Below, piece by piece: positions 38,541 to 48,253 of a DNA stretch of 64,000 nt (within the stretch, counting starts at the first letter, position 1; every line of letters starts with the position of its first letter). Source of the DNA: Rhizobium etli CFN 42 (GTDB lineage Bacteria > Pseudomonadota > Alphaproteobacteria > Rhizobiales > Rhizobiaceae). Position numbers and translations under genes: made by a program. The notes beneath the pieces were generated by a model that was given only the letters and a program-made list of their open reading frames with translations, was not told the DNA's origin and did not search any database. The stretch covers positions 2,421,001 through 2,485,000 of the forward strand of contig NC_007761.1 of NCBI RefSeq assembly GCF_000092045.1. Reading direction: 5' to 3'.

Positions 38541-38573
38541 GCTCCCTCCCCCTTAGTGGGGGAAGGATTTTTG
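38541..38573 (+). terminator. CCCCC/GGGGG hairpin with T tract
   Basis: Stem CCCCC (38548-38552) / GGGGG (38558-38562), loop TTAGT, flanked by CCT/AAGG and followed by ATTTTTG. It lies 80 bp after the histidine phosphatase stop and looks related to the palindrome at 5025-5047. Confidence 0.5.
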
Positions 38574-38593
38574 CAGTCGCCGAGCCTTATCGA

Positions 38594-40033
38594 TCAGGCG
38601 GCCCGCACAGCCGCCATCGGCTTCACATTCTGGTTCATGCGGAACAGATTGTTCGGATCGTAGCGCAGCTTGATTTCAGCGAGACGCGCATAATTGGCGC
38701 CGTAAGCCATCTCAACCCGATCCGTCTCGTCCTCCGGCATGAAATTGATATAGGCAGTACCGACCGCATGCGGTTTGGTCGCGTCGAACAGCTCGCGCGC
38801 CCAGCCGATGCAACTTCCGTCCATCGAGCCTTCCCGCCAGCGTGCATGAACATTCATGACGAAATGCGAGCTGCGCTGCGGAAACGCCGTGGCTTCAGTC
38901 GGAACACGGCCAGCCGCGCCGCCGACATGGCCGATGAATATTTCGCATTCCGGTCCCGGTAACTTACGCACGGCGCTGAGGAGAACATCGATCGCCGCAT
39001 CCGAAAGTGCGGCGAAATCCTGGCTCTTCCAGTAATTGCGCGCCCCCGGTGTCAGAAGCGGATCGAAGGCCTGCTGCCAGCCGGTAAATGGCACGGGACC
39101 CACGACGTCGGCGATCGGCTTCCCGATCGCCCGCAATCGCGCCGTTGCGGGTTCACCGGCTGCAATGTCGCCGCAATAGCACATGGCGAGCACTACGATC
39201 TCCTTGCCATGCCATTCCGCTGGAAGGAACGGCAGCGGCGGAGCCTGGCGCATCACCACCCAACAGGTCAGTTCATCGGGGGCCGCATCCAGGGCCTCAC
39301 GATATTCCCGCAGAACGTTCTCCGCATCGTCGAAGGGATGCACCACCAGCCCCGCGAGCACTTCGGAATGCAGCGGGTTGAGCTGGAATTCGAAGGAGGT
39401 GACGACGCCGAAATTACCACCGCCGCCACGTAGTGCCCAGAAGAGATCCGGTCTTTCCGTCTCGCTCGCCTTGACCAGTTCGCCAGCGGCCGTCACCACA
39501 TCGACCGAAACCAGATTATCGAGGGTCAGCCCGAACTTACGGGTGAGCCAGCCGAAACCACCGCCGAGCGTCAACCCGGCGATGCCGGTCGTCGAATTGA
39601 TGCCAGTCGGCAGTACCAGCCCAAAGGCCAGCGTTTCCTTGTCGATGTCGCCAAGTGTGGCACCCGGCTCGATCCTGGCGCGTCGTATCTCGGGATCGAC
39701 CCGGACCGATTTCATCGCCGACAGGTCGATGACGACACCACCCTCGCAGACGGCGTTGCCGGCAATGCCATGGCCACCGCCGCGCACCGAGACGAGCAGA
39801 TTATTGTCGCGTGCAAACCGCACCGCACGCACCACATCGGCAGCACCCGCGCAACGCGCGATAAGGCCCGGCCGGCGGTCGATCATCGCATTCCAGATCG
39901 CCCGCGCCTCATTGTAGTTCGTATCGCCGCTGGTCAGGAGATTGCCGCGAAATCCACTGGCAAAAGCATCCATGGCCACGTCATCGACCATTGTCTGCCC
40001 CTTTTGCAGGGTCGTCAGGTTCAAATTGTCCAT
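38594..40033 (-). CDS. FAD-linked oxidase (berberine-bridge type)
   Basis: 479 residues from the ATG at 40031-40033, preceded by an excellent AGGGAGGAAATC ribosome site; the open frame upstream (45 codons) lacks one. FAD_binding_4 signatures: RCAGAADVVRAVRFAR, SVRGGGHGIAGNAV (His in the flavin-attachment position) and TTGIAGLTLGGGFGWLTRKFG. The C-terminal berberine-bridge motif is present as YDPNNLFRMNQNVKP. The second, cysteinyl flavin link of bicovalent members sits where this protein has IAGLTLGGG, so a single link is likely. Substrate unknown, perhaps a sugar or alkaloid-like compound. Confidence 0.87.
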   Translation of the reverse strand: MDNLNLTTLQKGQTMVDDVAMDAFASGFRGNLLTSGDTNYNEARAIWNAMIDRRPGLIARCAGAADVVRAVRFARDNNLLVSVRGGGHGIAGNAVCEGGVVIDLSAMKSVRVDPEIRRARIEPGATLGDIDKETLAFGLVLPTGINSTTGIAGLTLGGGFGWLTRKFGLTLDNLVSVDVVTAAGELVKASETERPDLFWALRGGGGNFGVVTSFEFQLNPLHSEVLAGLVVHPFDDAENVLREYREALDAAPDELTCWVVMRQAPPLPFLPAEWHGKEIVVLAMCYCGDIAAGEPATARLRAIGKPIADVVGPVPFTGWQQAFDPLLTPGARNYWKSQDFAALSDAAIDVLLSAVRKLPGPECEIFIGHVGGAAGRVPTEATAFPQRSSHFVMNVHARWREGSMDGSCIGWARELFDATKPHAVGTAYINFMPEDETDRVEMAYGANYARLAEIKLRYDPNNLFRMNQNVKPMAAVRAA

Positions 40034-40472
40034 GATTTCCTCCCTGCGACCGGCGCCCCGCACCGTCGCGGCAGGCATTTTGCGCTTGCCAACAGCCGCA
40101 AACAAGTTTCGAAAAGGATTAGCTCCGGCGCGGCTGAAGAAACCTGTGGTTTGATGTTGAATTGACATTCGAATTTGATCCGAACTCCGCCATGCAGCAA
40201 TCCCCGTGAATTAGCCCATAAGTTGTAGGCGGCGGCGCTCGTTGCGCTGTGCGAAAGAACTTTCTGAGGAAGAAGCGTCGCGGAGTCTCTGCGCCTCCTT
40301 CAGGTCAGGCATCATTCCCGCAGGATGAAGACGTGGACGGTCCAGCCTGCAATCACGCCTCATACCGCCCCTCCAACGCGAAAACTTTCCTCATTCCCCA
40401 TTTCCATACTGTCGCCCGTATCCGATTGATGTATGGAGGGAACTCCAGAAAAAGACGTGCACGGAGGCGGCA
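40034..40472. other. divergent intergenic region, FAD oxidase / malic enzyme
   Basis: 439 bp. I see no gene, tRNA or strong hairpin. It must hold both promoters and any ribosome sites; an AT-rich patch (TTCGAATTTGATCC, near 40169-40182) is the only notable feature. Confidence 0.5.
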
Positions 40473-42785
40473 ATGGATCATCAGGATAAATCCAAGGCGG
40501 ACAAGAACCTGCCGGGCGGCGATCTCGACGAGCAGGCGCTCTTCTTCCATCGCTATCCCCGTCCCGGCAAGCTGGAGATTCAGGCGACCAAGCCGCTCGG
40601 CAACCAGCGCGATCTGGCGCTTGCCTATTCACCCGGCGTTGCCGCCCCCTGCCTTGCCATCCGTGACAATCCGGAGACAGCGGCCGATTATACCTCGCGC
40701 GCCAATCTTGTCGCTGTGATTTCCAACGGCACTGCCGTGCTCGGACTTGGCAATATCGGCCCGCTGGCTTCGAAGCCGGTCATGGAGGGCAAGGCCGTTC
40801 TCTTCAAGAAATTCGCCGGCATTGATGTCTTCGACATCGAGATCGACGCGGCAAGCGTCGAGCAGATGGTCTCGACCGTTTCATCGCTGGAACCGACCTT
40901 CGGCGGCATCAACCTCGAAGACATCAAGGCGCCGGAATGTTTCGAGGTCGAGCGGCGCCTACGCGAGAAGATGAAAATTCCGGTCTTCCACGACGACCAG
41001 CACGGCACCGCGATCATCGTCGCCGCCGCAATCCTGAACGGGCTGGAACTTGCCGGTAAAGCGATCGAGAACGTCAAGATCGTCGCCTCGGGCGCAGGAG
41101 CGGCCGCCCTTGCCTGCCTCAATCTGCTGGTGACGCTCGGCGCTAAACGCGAAAACATCTGGGTCCACGATATTGAAGGCCTCGTCTACGAGGGCCGCAC
41201 CGAACTGATGGACGAATGGAAGTCCGTCTATGCGCAGAAGAGCGACACGCGCACTCTCGCCGAAAATATCGGTGGCGCCGATGTCTTCCTCGGTCTCTCG
41301 GCCGCCGGCGTCCTGAAACCGGAGCTGCTGGCGCAGATGGCGGACAAGCCGCTGATCATGGCCCTTGCTAATCCGACGCCGGAGATCATGCCGGATCTCG
41401 CGCGCGCCGCCCGCCCCGACGCAATGATCTGCACCGGCCGCTCGGACTTCGCCAACCAGGTCAACAACGTTCTCTGCTTCCCCTACATTTTCCGCGGCGC
41501 GCTCGATTGCGGCGCCGAGACGATCGATGAGGAAATGAAGATGGCTGCCGTGCGCGCCATCGCAGCACTTGCTCGCGAAGAACCCTCCGATGTAGCCGCC
41601 CGCGCCTATTCCGGCGAGACCCCGGTCTTCGGCCCCGACTATCTGATCCCTTCCCCCTTCGATCCGCGTCTCATCCTGCGCATCGCCCCTGCAGTCGCCA
41701 AAGCCGCCGAACAGAGCGGCGTGGCGCGCCGCCCGATCCAGGATTTCGACGCCTATCTCGATCAGCTGAATCGTTTCGTCTTCCGCTCCGGCTTCGTCAT
41801 GAAGCCGATCTTCACTGCGGCAAAGACCGCCGAGCGCAAGCGCGTCATCTTCTCCGAAGGCGAGGATGAGCGCGTGCTGCGCGCCGCCCAGGTGCTGCTG
41901 GAGGAAGGCTTGGCCAAACCGATCTTGATCGGCCGCCCGCAGGTCATCGAGACGCGCCTCAAGCGTTACGGCCTGCGCATTCGCCCGCTGCAGGATTTCG
42001 AGGTCATCAATCCGGAAGACGATCCGCGCTTCCGCGAATATGTCGATCTCTATTTCTCCCTCGTCGGCCGCCGCGGCGTCATCCCGGAAGCTGCCCGCAC
42101 CATCGTGCGCACAAATACGACCGTCATTGGCGCGCTGGCGCTGAGGCGCGGTGAGGCCGATGCGCTGATCTGCGGCCTGGAAGGCCGCTACGAAAAGCAC
42201 TTGCGCGACGTCCGCCAGATCATCGGCAAGCGCAAGGATGTCCGCGATTTCTCCGCCCTCAGCCTGATGATCTCGCAGCGCGGCGCCACCTTCTTCACCG
42301 ACACTTACGTGACCTTCAACCCGAGCGCAGAGGAAGTTGCCGAGGCAACCGTGCTCGCGGCGGAGGAAATTCGCCGCTTCGGCATCACTCCGCGCGCCGC
42401 CCTCGTCTCGCACTCCAACTTCGGCTCACGCGAATCCGAAAGTGCGACCAAGATGCGCAACGCGCTGCATCTCGTTCGCGAAACCGCGCCCGATCTCGAA
42501 GTCGACGGCGAAATGCACGGCGAAAGCGCCATCACCGAAGCGCTGCGCAAGCGGGTCATGCCGGATACCACGCTGCATGACGAGGCGAACTTGCTCGTCT
42601 TCCCGAACCTTGACGCCGCCAACATCACCTTCGGCGTAGTGAAGTCGATGACCGATGGACTGCATGTCGGCCCGATCCTGCTCGGCGCCGCCCTGCCCGC
42701 TCACATTCTCGCTCCCTCGGTCACCTCGCGCGGCGTCGTCAACATGGCCGCACTCGCTGTCGTCGAGGCATCGCAGCCGGCATAA
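40473..42785 (+). CDS. maeB: malic enzyme with C-terminal phosphotransacetylase-like domain
   Basis: 770 residues. Oxidative decarboxylation of malate to pyruvate, needed in bacteroids growing on dicarboxylates. The N-terminal half holds the malic enzyme core ([45 protein letters not shown], and the nucleotide loop [11 protein letters not shown]); residues ~440-770 are a phosphotransacetylase-like domain ([33 protein letters not shown]) that regulates rather than catalyses in rhizobial enzymes. Length equals the NAD-dependent Dme of Sinorhizobium (770), but the NADP enzyme Tme is nearly as long, so cofactor preference is left open. Confidence 0.95.
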   Translation: MDHQDKSKADKNLPGGDLDEQALFFHRYPRPGKLEIQATKPLGNQRDLALAYSPGVAAPCLAIRDNPETAADYTSRANLVAVISNGTAVLGLGNIGPLASKPVMEGKAVLFKKFAGIDVFDIEIDAASVEQMVSTVSSLEPTFGGINLEDIKAPECFEVERRLREKMKIPVFHDDQHGTAIIVAAAILNGLELAGKAIENVKIVASGAGAAALACLNLLVTLGAKRENIWVHDIEGLVYEGRTELMDEWKSVYAQKSDTRTLAENIGGADVFLGLSAAGVLKPELLAQMADKPLIMALANPTPEIMPDLARAARPDAMICTGRSDFANQVNNVLCFPYIFRGALDCGAETIDEEMKMAAVRAIAALAREEPSDVAARAYSGETPVFGPDYLIPSPFDPRLILRIAPAVAKAAEQSGVARRPIQDFDAYLDQLNRFVFRSGFVMKPIFTAAKTAERKRVIFSEGEDERVLRAAQVLLEEGLAKPILIGRPQVIETRLKRYGLRIRPLQDFEVINPEDDPRFREYVDLYFSLVGRRGVIPEAARTIVRTNTTVIGALALRRGEADALICGLEGRYEKHLRDVRQIIGKRKDVRDFSALSLMISQRGATFFTDTYVTFNPSAEEVAEATVLAAEEIRRFGITPRAALVSHSNFGSRESESATKMRNALHLVRETAPDLEVDGEMHGESAITEALRKRVMPDTTLHDEANLLVFPNLDAANITFGVVKSMTDGLHVGPILLGAALPAHILAPSVTSRGVVNMAALAVVEASQPA

Positions 42786-42795
42786 GCCGGCTTTG
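42775..42795 (+). terminator. terminator overlapping the malic enzyme stop codon
   Basis: Perfect stem AGCCGGC (42775-42781) / GCCGGCT (42786-42792), with the loop ATAA containing the TAA stop, followed by TTG. Weak T tract, so efficiency is uncertain. Confidence 0.5.
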
Positions 42796-42808
42796 CGACC
42801 AAGAGGAA

Positions 42809-43102
42809 TCACGGATAACCAGCACTCGCGGAGATGTTTCGCAAGTGCTGGCGGAAGCACGCCTTGAACTCCTTGAAGCTGTCGAAGCCGAGGGAGGTGG
42901 CGACACGCGCAACCGTCGAGGGAGAAACGTGACACTCGATGGCGACGGAGCTTATGGTTCCGAAGGCGATCATTTCAGGTCGGACGAGAGCGATCCGTGC
43001 GACCCGCTCCTGCTGCTCCGGAAGCCGCAGACCGGCGGCGACGATCATGCTCTTCAGTTCACCGATGTCGCTTGGCCTCTTCACCGTGCTGTTCAGATCC
43101 AT
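42809..43102 (-). CDS. RpiR-type helix-turn-helix protein without the SIS domain
   Basis: 97 residues from an ATG at 43100-43102 with GGAGC seven bases before it. It covers the N-terminal HTH_6 domain of MurR/RpiR regulators (LPEQQERVARIALVRPEMIAFGT, VSPSTVARVATSLGFDSFKEFK), but stops there; full members continue with a ~150-residue sugar-phosphate-binding SIS domain. The stop lies 23 bp from the malic enzyme stop, so the rest may have been lost at this junction. It is last in the sugar operon and might still bind DNA. Confidence 0.75.
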   Translation of the reverse strand: MDLNSTVKRPSDIGELKSMIVAAGLRLPEQQERVARIALVRPEMIAFGTISSVAIECHVSPSTVARVATSLGFDSFKEFKACFRQHLRNISASAGYP

Positions 43103-43156
43103 TGACGTGCTCCGCTTTGGAATGAGATGCGCCGCAAAAGCGGCGCATCCACGTGC

Positions 43157-44176
43157 TCAGGCGATGATCACAGGTTGTTTCCGGGAGACCGACTCTATAC
43201 TGGCGATCGCAATCGCCAGCGCATTGCGCGCATCGCTTCCGGTCGGTCCTTGGGTCAGTTTGCCCTTGCGAACGGATTGTACGAACGAGGCGAGCTGCGC
43301 CGTATAGCCATGGATGAAATGGTCGGTATCGCGCCGCCAGGTATCGCTGAATACACCGCTTTGATCGAACAGGGTCATGCTGGAACGCCTGACGTCGCCC
43401 ATCGTCACCATGCCGGCGGAGCCAAACACCTCACCGCGGATATCGTAGCCATAAAGCGCCGAGAAGTTGGCTTCGGCAACCGCGATGGAGCCGTTGTCGA
43501 AACGAATGGTCACGACGGCCGTATCGAGGAAGCCTTTCTCCTTGGCGTCCGGGCGAATGAGCGCATCCGCGACGGCAAAAACCTCGACTGGTTTTGCCCC
43601 CGCATTGAGCCAGAGCAAGGTGTCGAAGTCGTGGATGAGCGTTTCATAGAAGATGGTCCATGGCGGGATGCGGTCGGGATCGGCCCCGAAGGGACCGGGA
43701 TCGCGCGTGAGGGAGCGGACAAGCTGCGGCGCGCCCACCTTGCCGGCATCAATGGCGGCGCGTCCCTCCGCGAAGGACTGATCCCAGCGTCGGTTGAAGC
43801 CTACCTGAAGCGGAACCTCAGCCGCGCGTGCCGCAGCGATTGCCCGATCAGCATCCTCGAGCGTCAATGCCATTGGTTTTTCGCAGAAGATAGCCTTGCC
43901 TGCTTCCGCAGCCTGCACGACAACATTCGTGTGGAACCGTGCCGGTGTCGCGATGATCACCGCGTCGAGGCCGGGATGCGACAGAAACTCGGCGACACCG
44001 CTGTAGGCTGCGTCGACGTCGAGCGTCTCGGCCAGCCTGCCGGCGGCACCCGGTGCCGGATCTGAAATGGCAACGAGCTCGGCATCGACGAGGCGGCGGG
44101 CAATGGTTTCGCCATGAAAGGAGCCTATGCGGCCGGCACCGATGAGGCCGATATTGATGGATTTGGTCTTGGGCAT
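43157..44176 (-). CDS. Gfo/Idh/MocA oxidoreductase, inositol dehydrogenase-like
   Basis: 339 residues from the ATG at 44174-44176. NAD(P)-binding GLIGAGRIGSFHG at the N-terminus, the EKP motif (FCEKPMALT) and the downstream catalytic Asp/His region (YETLIHDFDTLLWLN) are all present. It resembles myo-inositol 2-dehydrogenases (IolG/IdhA), but this superfamily has many substrates. It is the fifth gene of a LacI-controlled ABC operon together with a TIM-barrel isomerase, so it probably oxidises the imported sugar or polyol. Confidence 0.85.
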   Translation of the reverse strand: MPKTKSINIGLIGAGRIGSFHGETIARRLVDAELVAISDPAPGAAGRLAETLDVDAAYSGVAEFLSHPGLDAVIIATPARFHTNVVVQAAEAGKAIFCEKPMALTLEDADRAIAAARAAEVPLQVGFNRRWDQSFAEGRAAIDAGKVGAPQLVRSLTRDPGPFGADPDRIPPWTIFYETLIHDFDTLLWLNAGAKPVEVFAVADALIRPDAKEKGFLDTAVVTIRFDNGSIAVAEANFSALYGYDIRGEVFGSAGMVTMGDVRRSSMTLFDQSGVFSDTWRRDTDHFIHGYTAQLASFVQSVRKGKLTQGPTGSDARNALAIAIASIESVSRKQPVIIA

Positions 44177-44204
44177 CTGATGGGTCCAGTGTGATTGTGA
44201 TTGA

Positions 44205-44999
44205 TCAGAGGGTGAATACAGCGCGGAAGGCTTCGAGCGCGGAGTCCGCATCGCCGGCGGCCCAGGCCTCCATGCCCACCGGGCCGGAATAACCCATGGC
44301 ACTCAGTGCCTTGGCGATGCCGTTCCAGTTCACCTCGCCCGTTCCCGGTTCGCATCGGCCTGGTACGTCGGCGACCTGAATCTCGCCGATCCAGGGCAGG
44401 CATTTCCGGCAAAGCTCGATCAAATTCCCCTCGCCGATCTGAGCATGATAGAGGTCGAGGTTAAGCCGGAGCCGCGGATGATCGACGCTCGAGACCAGCG
44501 CCAGCGTGTCCTCGGCGCGGCCGAACGGCACGCCAGGATGGTCCACCGGCAGATTGAGGTTTTCGAGCGTAAACGTGACGCGCTCTTCTTCGGCCATGTC
44601 GACGATGCGGCAGAGCGTGTCGCGTGCCTTCAGCCACATTGCCCCCGTAACGACTTCGACCGGCTGAAGCGGCAGTCCTCGATTTCCGAGCCCCGTGCCA
44701 TGCAGATTGAGCCGTTGAACGCCGAGCCGCTTTCCGACCTGCGCCGTTTCTCGCGCCGTCCTGAGAAGTTCGTCGGCGCCTTCATCGTCTGTCAACCGGC
44801 CGGTCAGATAACCATTCATGATCGTGAAGGTCGCACCGGTCGCCTCGAGCTTGTTCAGGTCGTGCTCCGGCCAGTTCCAGAGACCGACACCGAAGCCCAT
44901 TTCCTTGAGGCGAGACGCGCGCCACTCGATCGGTTTGTCGCGCCACAGCATTTCAGCGCAGGCTGCTAGCGGGAAGGAAGAGTTCCTGGCAGTCGTCAT
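44205..44999 (-). CDS. TIM-barrel sugar isomerase/epimerase (hydroxypyruvate isomerase-like)
   Basis: 264 residues from the ATG at 44997-44999 (AGGGAAAC upstream). Xylose-isomerase-like TIM barrel: metal-binding residues appear in FTLENLN (Glu), LNLDLYHAQIGEG (Asp and His), IQVADVPGRCEPGTGEVNW and VGMEAW (Glu). The DVPGRxEPGTGEI-type motif is typical of hydroxypyruvate isomerase (Hyi) and IolE/IolI relatives. It lies 28 bp upstream of the dehydrogenase gene. It likely acts on the product of that dehydrogenase. Confidence 0.83.
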   Translation of the reverse strand: MTTARNSSFPLAACAEMLWRDKPIEWRASRLKEMGFGVGLWNWPEHDLNKLEATGATFTIMNGYLTGRLTDDEGADELLRTARETAQVGKRLGVQRLNLHGTGLGNRGLPLQPVEVVTGAMWLKARDTLCRIVDMAEEERVTFTLENLNLPVDHPGVPFGRAEDTLALVSSVDHPRLRLNLDLYHAQIGEGNLIELCRKCLPWIGEIQVADVPGRCEPGTGEVNWNGIAKALSAMGYSGPVGMEAWAAGDADSALEAFRAVFTL

Positions 45000-45086
45000 G
45001 CAGATGTTTCCCTGTGTTTCGGGTATGAGTTTTGGTGGCGCGGCACCGGGGCGCCGCACCGAATGAAGTGCGTCCGGAGGGGGCGC

Positions 45087-45875
45087 TCAGATGGTTCCGC
45101 CGAGTTCCTCCGACAGCGACTGCAGTTCTTTGCCGCCGGCCATCAGATTCTGCAGCGCTTCGATGCCGATCTCGCTTTTCGCATAGGTGCCGAGCGTCTT
45201 GCCCCGATTGAGCACGGTGAAGCGATCACCGACCGCATATGCATGGCGGACGTTATGGGTGATCAAGATCACGCCGAGCCCCCTGCTGCGTACCTGGCTG
45301 ACATATTTGAGAACCATCGATGTCTGTGCGACGCCGAGTGCGGAAGTTGGCTCGTCGAGGATCAGAACCTTGGCGCCGAAATAGACCGCACGTGCGATTG
45401 CCACACATTGGCGTTCGCCGCCGGAGAGCGTGCCGACCGCCTGCTGGGGGTCACGCACGTCGATACCGATCCGATGCATCTCGTCGCGCGTTACGTTGTC
45501 GGCCAGCTCCATATCCATTCTCTTGAAAGGGCCAAATCCCTTCAGCGGCTCCCGTCCCATGAAGAAATTTCGCGTCACCGACATTAAGGGGATCATCGCA
45601 AGGTCCTGATAGACGGTCGCAATTCCGGCATCGAGAGCTTCTCGCGGACCGGAAAACAGCCGGGGCTGGCCTTCAACCAGAAAATCACCGGAGGTTGGCT
45701 TATGCACGCCGGCCAGCGTATTGATGAGGGTGGACTTGCCGGCGCCATTATCGCCGAGCAGACAAAGCACTTCGTTTGCGTTCACGCTCATGGAGACGCC
45801 GTTGAGGGCGATGACCGATCCGAAATGTTTGACGAGGTTTCTGACCTCGACGAGTGGCGTCTGAAACATGCTCAT
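45087..45875 (-). CDS. sugar ABC transporter ATPase (single domain, FrcA-like)
   Basis: 262 residues with one nucleotide-binding domain: Walker [10 protein letters not shown], signature [15 protein letters not shown], Walker [14 protein letters not shown] and switch histidine ITHNVRH. Carbohydrate (CUT2) importers usually have a double ATPase; single-domain forms such as FrcA of the rhizobial fructose system are known. Its start shares a base with the permease stop at 45875. It energises uptake by the permease and binding protein encoded upstream. Confidence 0.9.
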   Translation of the reverse strand: MSMFQTPLVEVRNLVKHFGSVIALNGVSMSVNANEVLCLLGDNGAGKSTLINTLAGVHKPTSGDFLVEGQPRLFSGPREALDAGIATVYQDLAMIPLMSVTRNFFMGREPLKGFGPFKRMDMELADNVTRDEMHRIGIDVRDPQQAVGTLSGGERQCVAIARAVYFGAKVLILDEPTSALGVAQTSMVLKYVSQVRSRGLGVILITHNVRHAYAVGDRFTVLNRGKTLGTYAKSEIGIEALQNLMAGGKELQSLSEELGGTI

Positions 45876-46996
45876 CAGCGTTCTCCCGTGACGCGTTTAC
45901 GAATGACGTTGTTGAAGATGACCGCAATCAGCAGCATTCCGCCGAGGAACACGAGATACCAATCCTGGTCGATCGACGTGTAAGTCAGCCCGATCAGAAC
46001 CATGCCGAAAACGATGGAACCGAAGAAGGCGCCGATCGCCGAGCCGTAACCGCCGGTCAGCAGGCATCCGCCGATGACCGCGGCGATGATCGCCTCGAAT
46101 TCCTTCTGAAAGCCGCGGCGAGCATCGGTGGAACCGGCATCCAGCACGGTGAGGATGGCAACCAGCGTCGCGCAGAGCGCTGTTATGATAAAAAGGGTGG
46201 TTTTCACGCGGGCCACCGGAACGCCCGACTTCCGGGCTGCCCGCGGATCGCCGCCGGCGGCGAAGATCCAGTTGCCGAAACGTGTCCTCAGCAGCACCCA
46301 GGTCGCAACGAAGGCGATTGCGATAAACCACAGGATCTCGACCGGTATGCCCGCCACCTTCGGAAGCCCGTTCGGGAAGGTCTCTATGATGCCGCGGCTG
46401 CCGAGCCAGGTGAAAAAGCCGGTGAAGGCATCGCCCGAGAAGATCGGCGCGAGAGGACTACCGACCGCGGCCTCCTTCATCCCGCGCAGCTGCGTGGCGC
46501 CGCCGCTCGCCCACTTGAGGCCAACAAGGGTCAGGCCGCGAAGAATGAAGAGAAAGGCAAGCGTGACGATGAACGACGGAAGCCCGGTACGCATCGTGAT
46601 CTGGGCGTTGCTTACGCCGATCACCGCGGCAAAACCCATCGCGATAAGGATTGCGACGCTCAAAGGAAGGTGCAGCACGACAAGCGCGGTGCCGAAGACG
46701 AGGCCGGCAAAAGCCACCATCGATCCGATCGAAAGGTCGAATTCCCCTCCGATCATCAGCAAAGCCGCTCCGATGGCAAGGATTCCAAGCTGGGCGGCCG
46801 GAGCCATAAAATTGATCACCCCCGCCAGCGTGAACATCGCCGGATTGGCGGTGAAAAAGAAGAAGATGGTTACAAGCACCAGACCGGCGACCGCGCCAAG
46901 TTCGGGCCGCCGCAGCAGCGCGGTCACCGCCGAAACCTTTTTCAGGCGCTCATCGGATCGGGTCGCAGCCCCGTTCTGCTCGTTCGCCAGCGTCAT
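45875..46996 (-). CDS. sugar ABC transporter permease (CUT2)
   Basis: 373 residues, eight to ten hydrophobic segments, with the family's [17 protein letters not shown] motif in the first third and [18 protein letters not shown] near the end, both typical of ribose/fructose-type permeases. The N-terminal ~30 residues are polar. Second gene of the operon; a 125-bp gap separates it from the binding-protein gene, as often seen where the first gene is expressed more strongly. Confidence 0.92.
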   Translation of the reverse strand: MTLANEQNGAATRSDERLKKVSAVTALLRRPELGAVAGLVLVTIFFFFTANPAMFTLAGVINFMAPAAQLGILAIGAALLMIGGEFDLSIGSMVAFAGLVFGTALVVLHLPLSVAILIAMGFAAVIGVSNAQITMRTGLPSFIVTLAFLFILRGLTLVGLKWASGGATQLRGMKEAAVGSPLAPIFSGDAFTGFFTWLGSRGIIETFPNGLPKVAGIPVEILWFIAIAFVATWVLLRTRFGNWIFAAGGDPRAARKSGVPVARVKTTLFIITALCATLVAILTVLDAGSTDARRGFQKEFEAIIAAVIGGCLLTGGYGSAIGAFFGSIVFGMVLIGLTYTSIDQDWYLVFLGGMLLIAVIFNNVIRKRVTGER

Positions 46997-47121
46997 GGTT
47001 GTTTCCTCTGAATTATTTGTTGTCCATACGAACCGGTCATCAGGCGGACAGTGTCGTCACGCGTGTGCCGGCCTGCAGTGATGGTGGCAGCCCCCAGGTC
47101 AGGGGCTGCCGTGGGCTCTGC

Positions 47122-48075
47122 TTATCGGATACCCTGGGAGGATTTTTCGATGACCTGCGCGGCCGTGTCCTTCTCGACGAAGCTCGGGCCGGAGGCGACG
47201 TTTCCTGCCGGGATCGTGCCATAGCGGGCGCTGAGCGCGAGGAATGTCACGGGCAGGTAACCCTGCAGGTAGGGCTGCTGATCAACCGCGAACAAGGCCT
47301 TGCCGTCGGCGACCGCCTTGAGGAAGCCCGCCGAGAGGTCGTAGGAAGCAACTTTCACCTTGTCGGCAGCGCCCATTCTGTCGACGACCGCGACGGCACG
47401 CTCCCCGACGAGCGGAGCGGAAAGGCCGAGCACAACATCGACCGAGGGATCGGAGGTGAGTGCCGCCTGAATCTTGGATTCGATCTCGGCGGGATCGGCG
47501 GTGGTCGGCAGAACGGTTACCTTACCGCCTTCGAATCCCTTCTCCGTGCCGGCGCAACGCTGGTCGAGCGCCGCATTGCCGACCTCCTGGTTGACGCAGA
47601 GGACATGCTTGAGCCCGAGCGATTTCAGCTTTGCTCCGACTTTGATGCCCGCTGGCAGCTCGTCCTGGCCAACATGCAGCTTGATGCCGAGTTTTTCGGC
47701 AGCGGAGATGCCGGAGTTCATCGAGATGACAGGAATGCCGGCTGCGACTGCCTTCTCGATTGCCGGGCCAAGAGCATCCGGATCAGGATTGGAGACAATG
47801 ATGCCGGCCGGGCTCTGGTTCACCGCAGCCTCGATGAGCTGCGCCATCGCCACCATGTCAAAGGTCTCCGGCGCGCGGTAGTCCACCTTCACATTGCTGT
47901 CCTTGCCCGCCTGCATCATGCCATTCTTGACGATCGACCAGAACGGATCGGAAGCCTGGCCGTGCGTAACGGCGATAATGCTCGGCTGTTCCTGTGCGTT
48001 CGCGCCGACGGACCACGAGGCCGCGATTCCGACCACAACCATGCTATAGGCAAGCTTCTTCAAAATAGACTTCAT
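47122..48075 (-). CDS. periplasmic sugar-binding protein of the ABC operon
   Basis: 317 residues from the ATG at 48073-48075 behind GGAGGAGGACAAC. Signal peptide at about residues 1-28 (LAYSMVVVGIAASWSVGANA). The mature protein has the periplasmic-binding-protein type 1 pattern: SDPFWSIVKNGMMQAGKD, IIVSNPDPDALGPAIEKAVAAGIPVI, and VDVVLGLSAPLVGERAVAV. First gene downstream of the double operator. The ligand is a sugar or polyol; the downstream dehydrogenase hints at inositol-like compounds, but this is only inference. Confidence 0.9.
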   Translation of the reverse strand: MKSILKKLAYSMVVVGIAASWSVGANAQEQPSIIAVTHGQASDPFWSIVKNGMMQAGKDSNVKVDYRAPETFDMVAMAQLIEAAVNQSPAGIIVSNPDPDALGPAIEKAVAAGIPVISMNSGISAAEKLGIKLHVGQDELPAGIKVGAKLKSLGLKHVLCVNQEVGNAALDQRCAGTEKGFEGGKVTVLPTTADPAEIESKIQAALTSDPSVDVVLGLSAPLVGERAVAVVDRMGAADKVKVASYDLSAGFLKAVADGKALFAVDQQPYLQGYLPVTFLALSARYGTIPAGNVASGPSFVEKDTAAQVIEKSSQGIR

Positions 48076-48120
48076 GTTGTCCTCCTCCACATCGCCCACT
48101 CCAACGTGCGGCTAAAACGA

Positions 48121-48136
48121 TTGCTACCGGGTGCAA
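48121..48136. promoter_or_regulatory. LacI-family operator 1
   Basis: TTGCTACCGGGTGCAA, an imperfect palindrome with TTGC and GCAA arms centred on C-G, as in LacI/GalR operators. It lies between the divergent binding-protein and lacI-type genes. Confidence 0.7.
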
Positions 48137-48141
48137 AATGT

Positions 48142-48157
48142 TTGCTACCGGGTGCAA
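48142..48157. promoter_or_regulatory. LacI-family operator 2
   Basis: Identical 16-mer to the site 21 bp upstream, i.e. two helical turns away, so two repressor dimers would bind the same DNA face. Confidence 0.7.
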
Positions 48158-48253
48158 ACAGGTGCATGATATTCGCGAATGAATTAAAATCAAGCAATCA
48201 TTTCACTAGAATCCGCAAATGGAATTTTTGTTCCATTTGCTTCGGGAGGCGTA

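Noticed and set aside
45854..47011. 385-codon plus-strand frame over the ABC permease gene
   Set aside because: Highly charged sequence (many Glu/Asp/Arg/His) antisense to a membrane protein; a typical shadow of hydrophobic codons.
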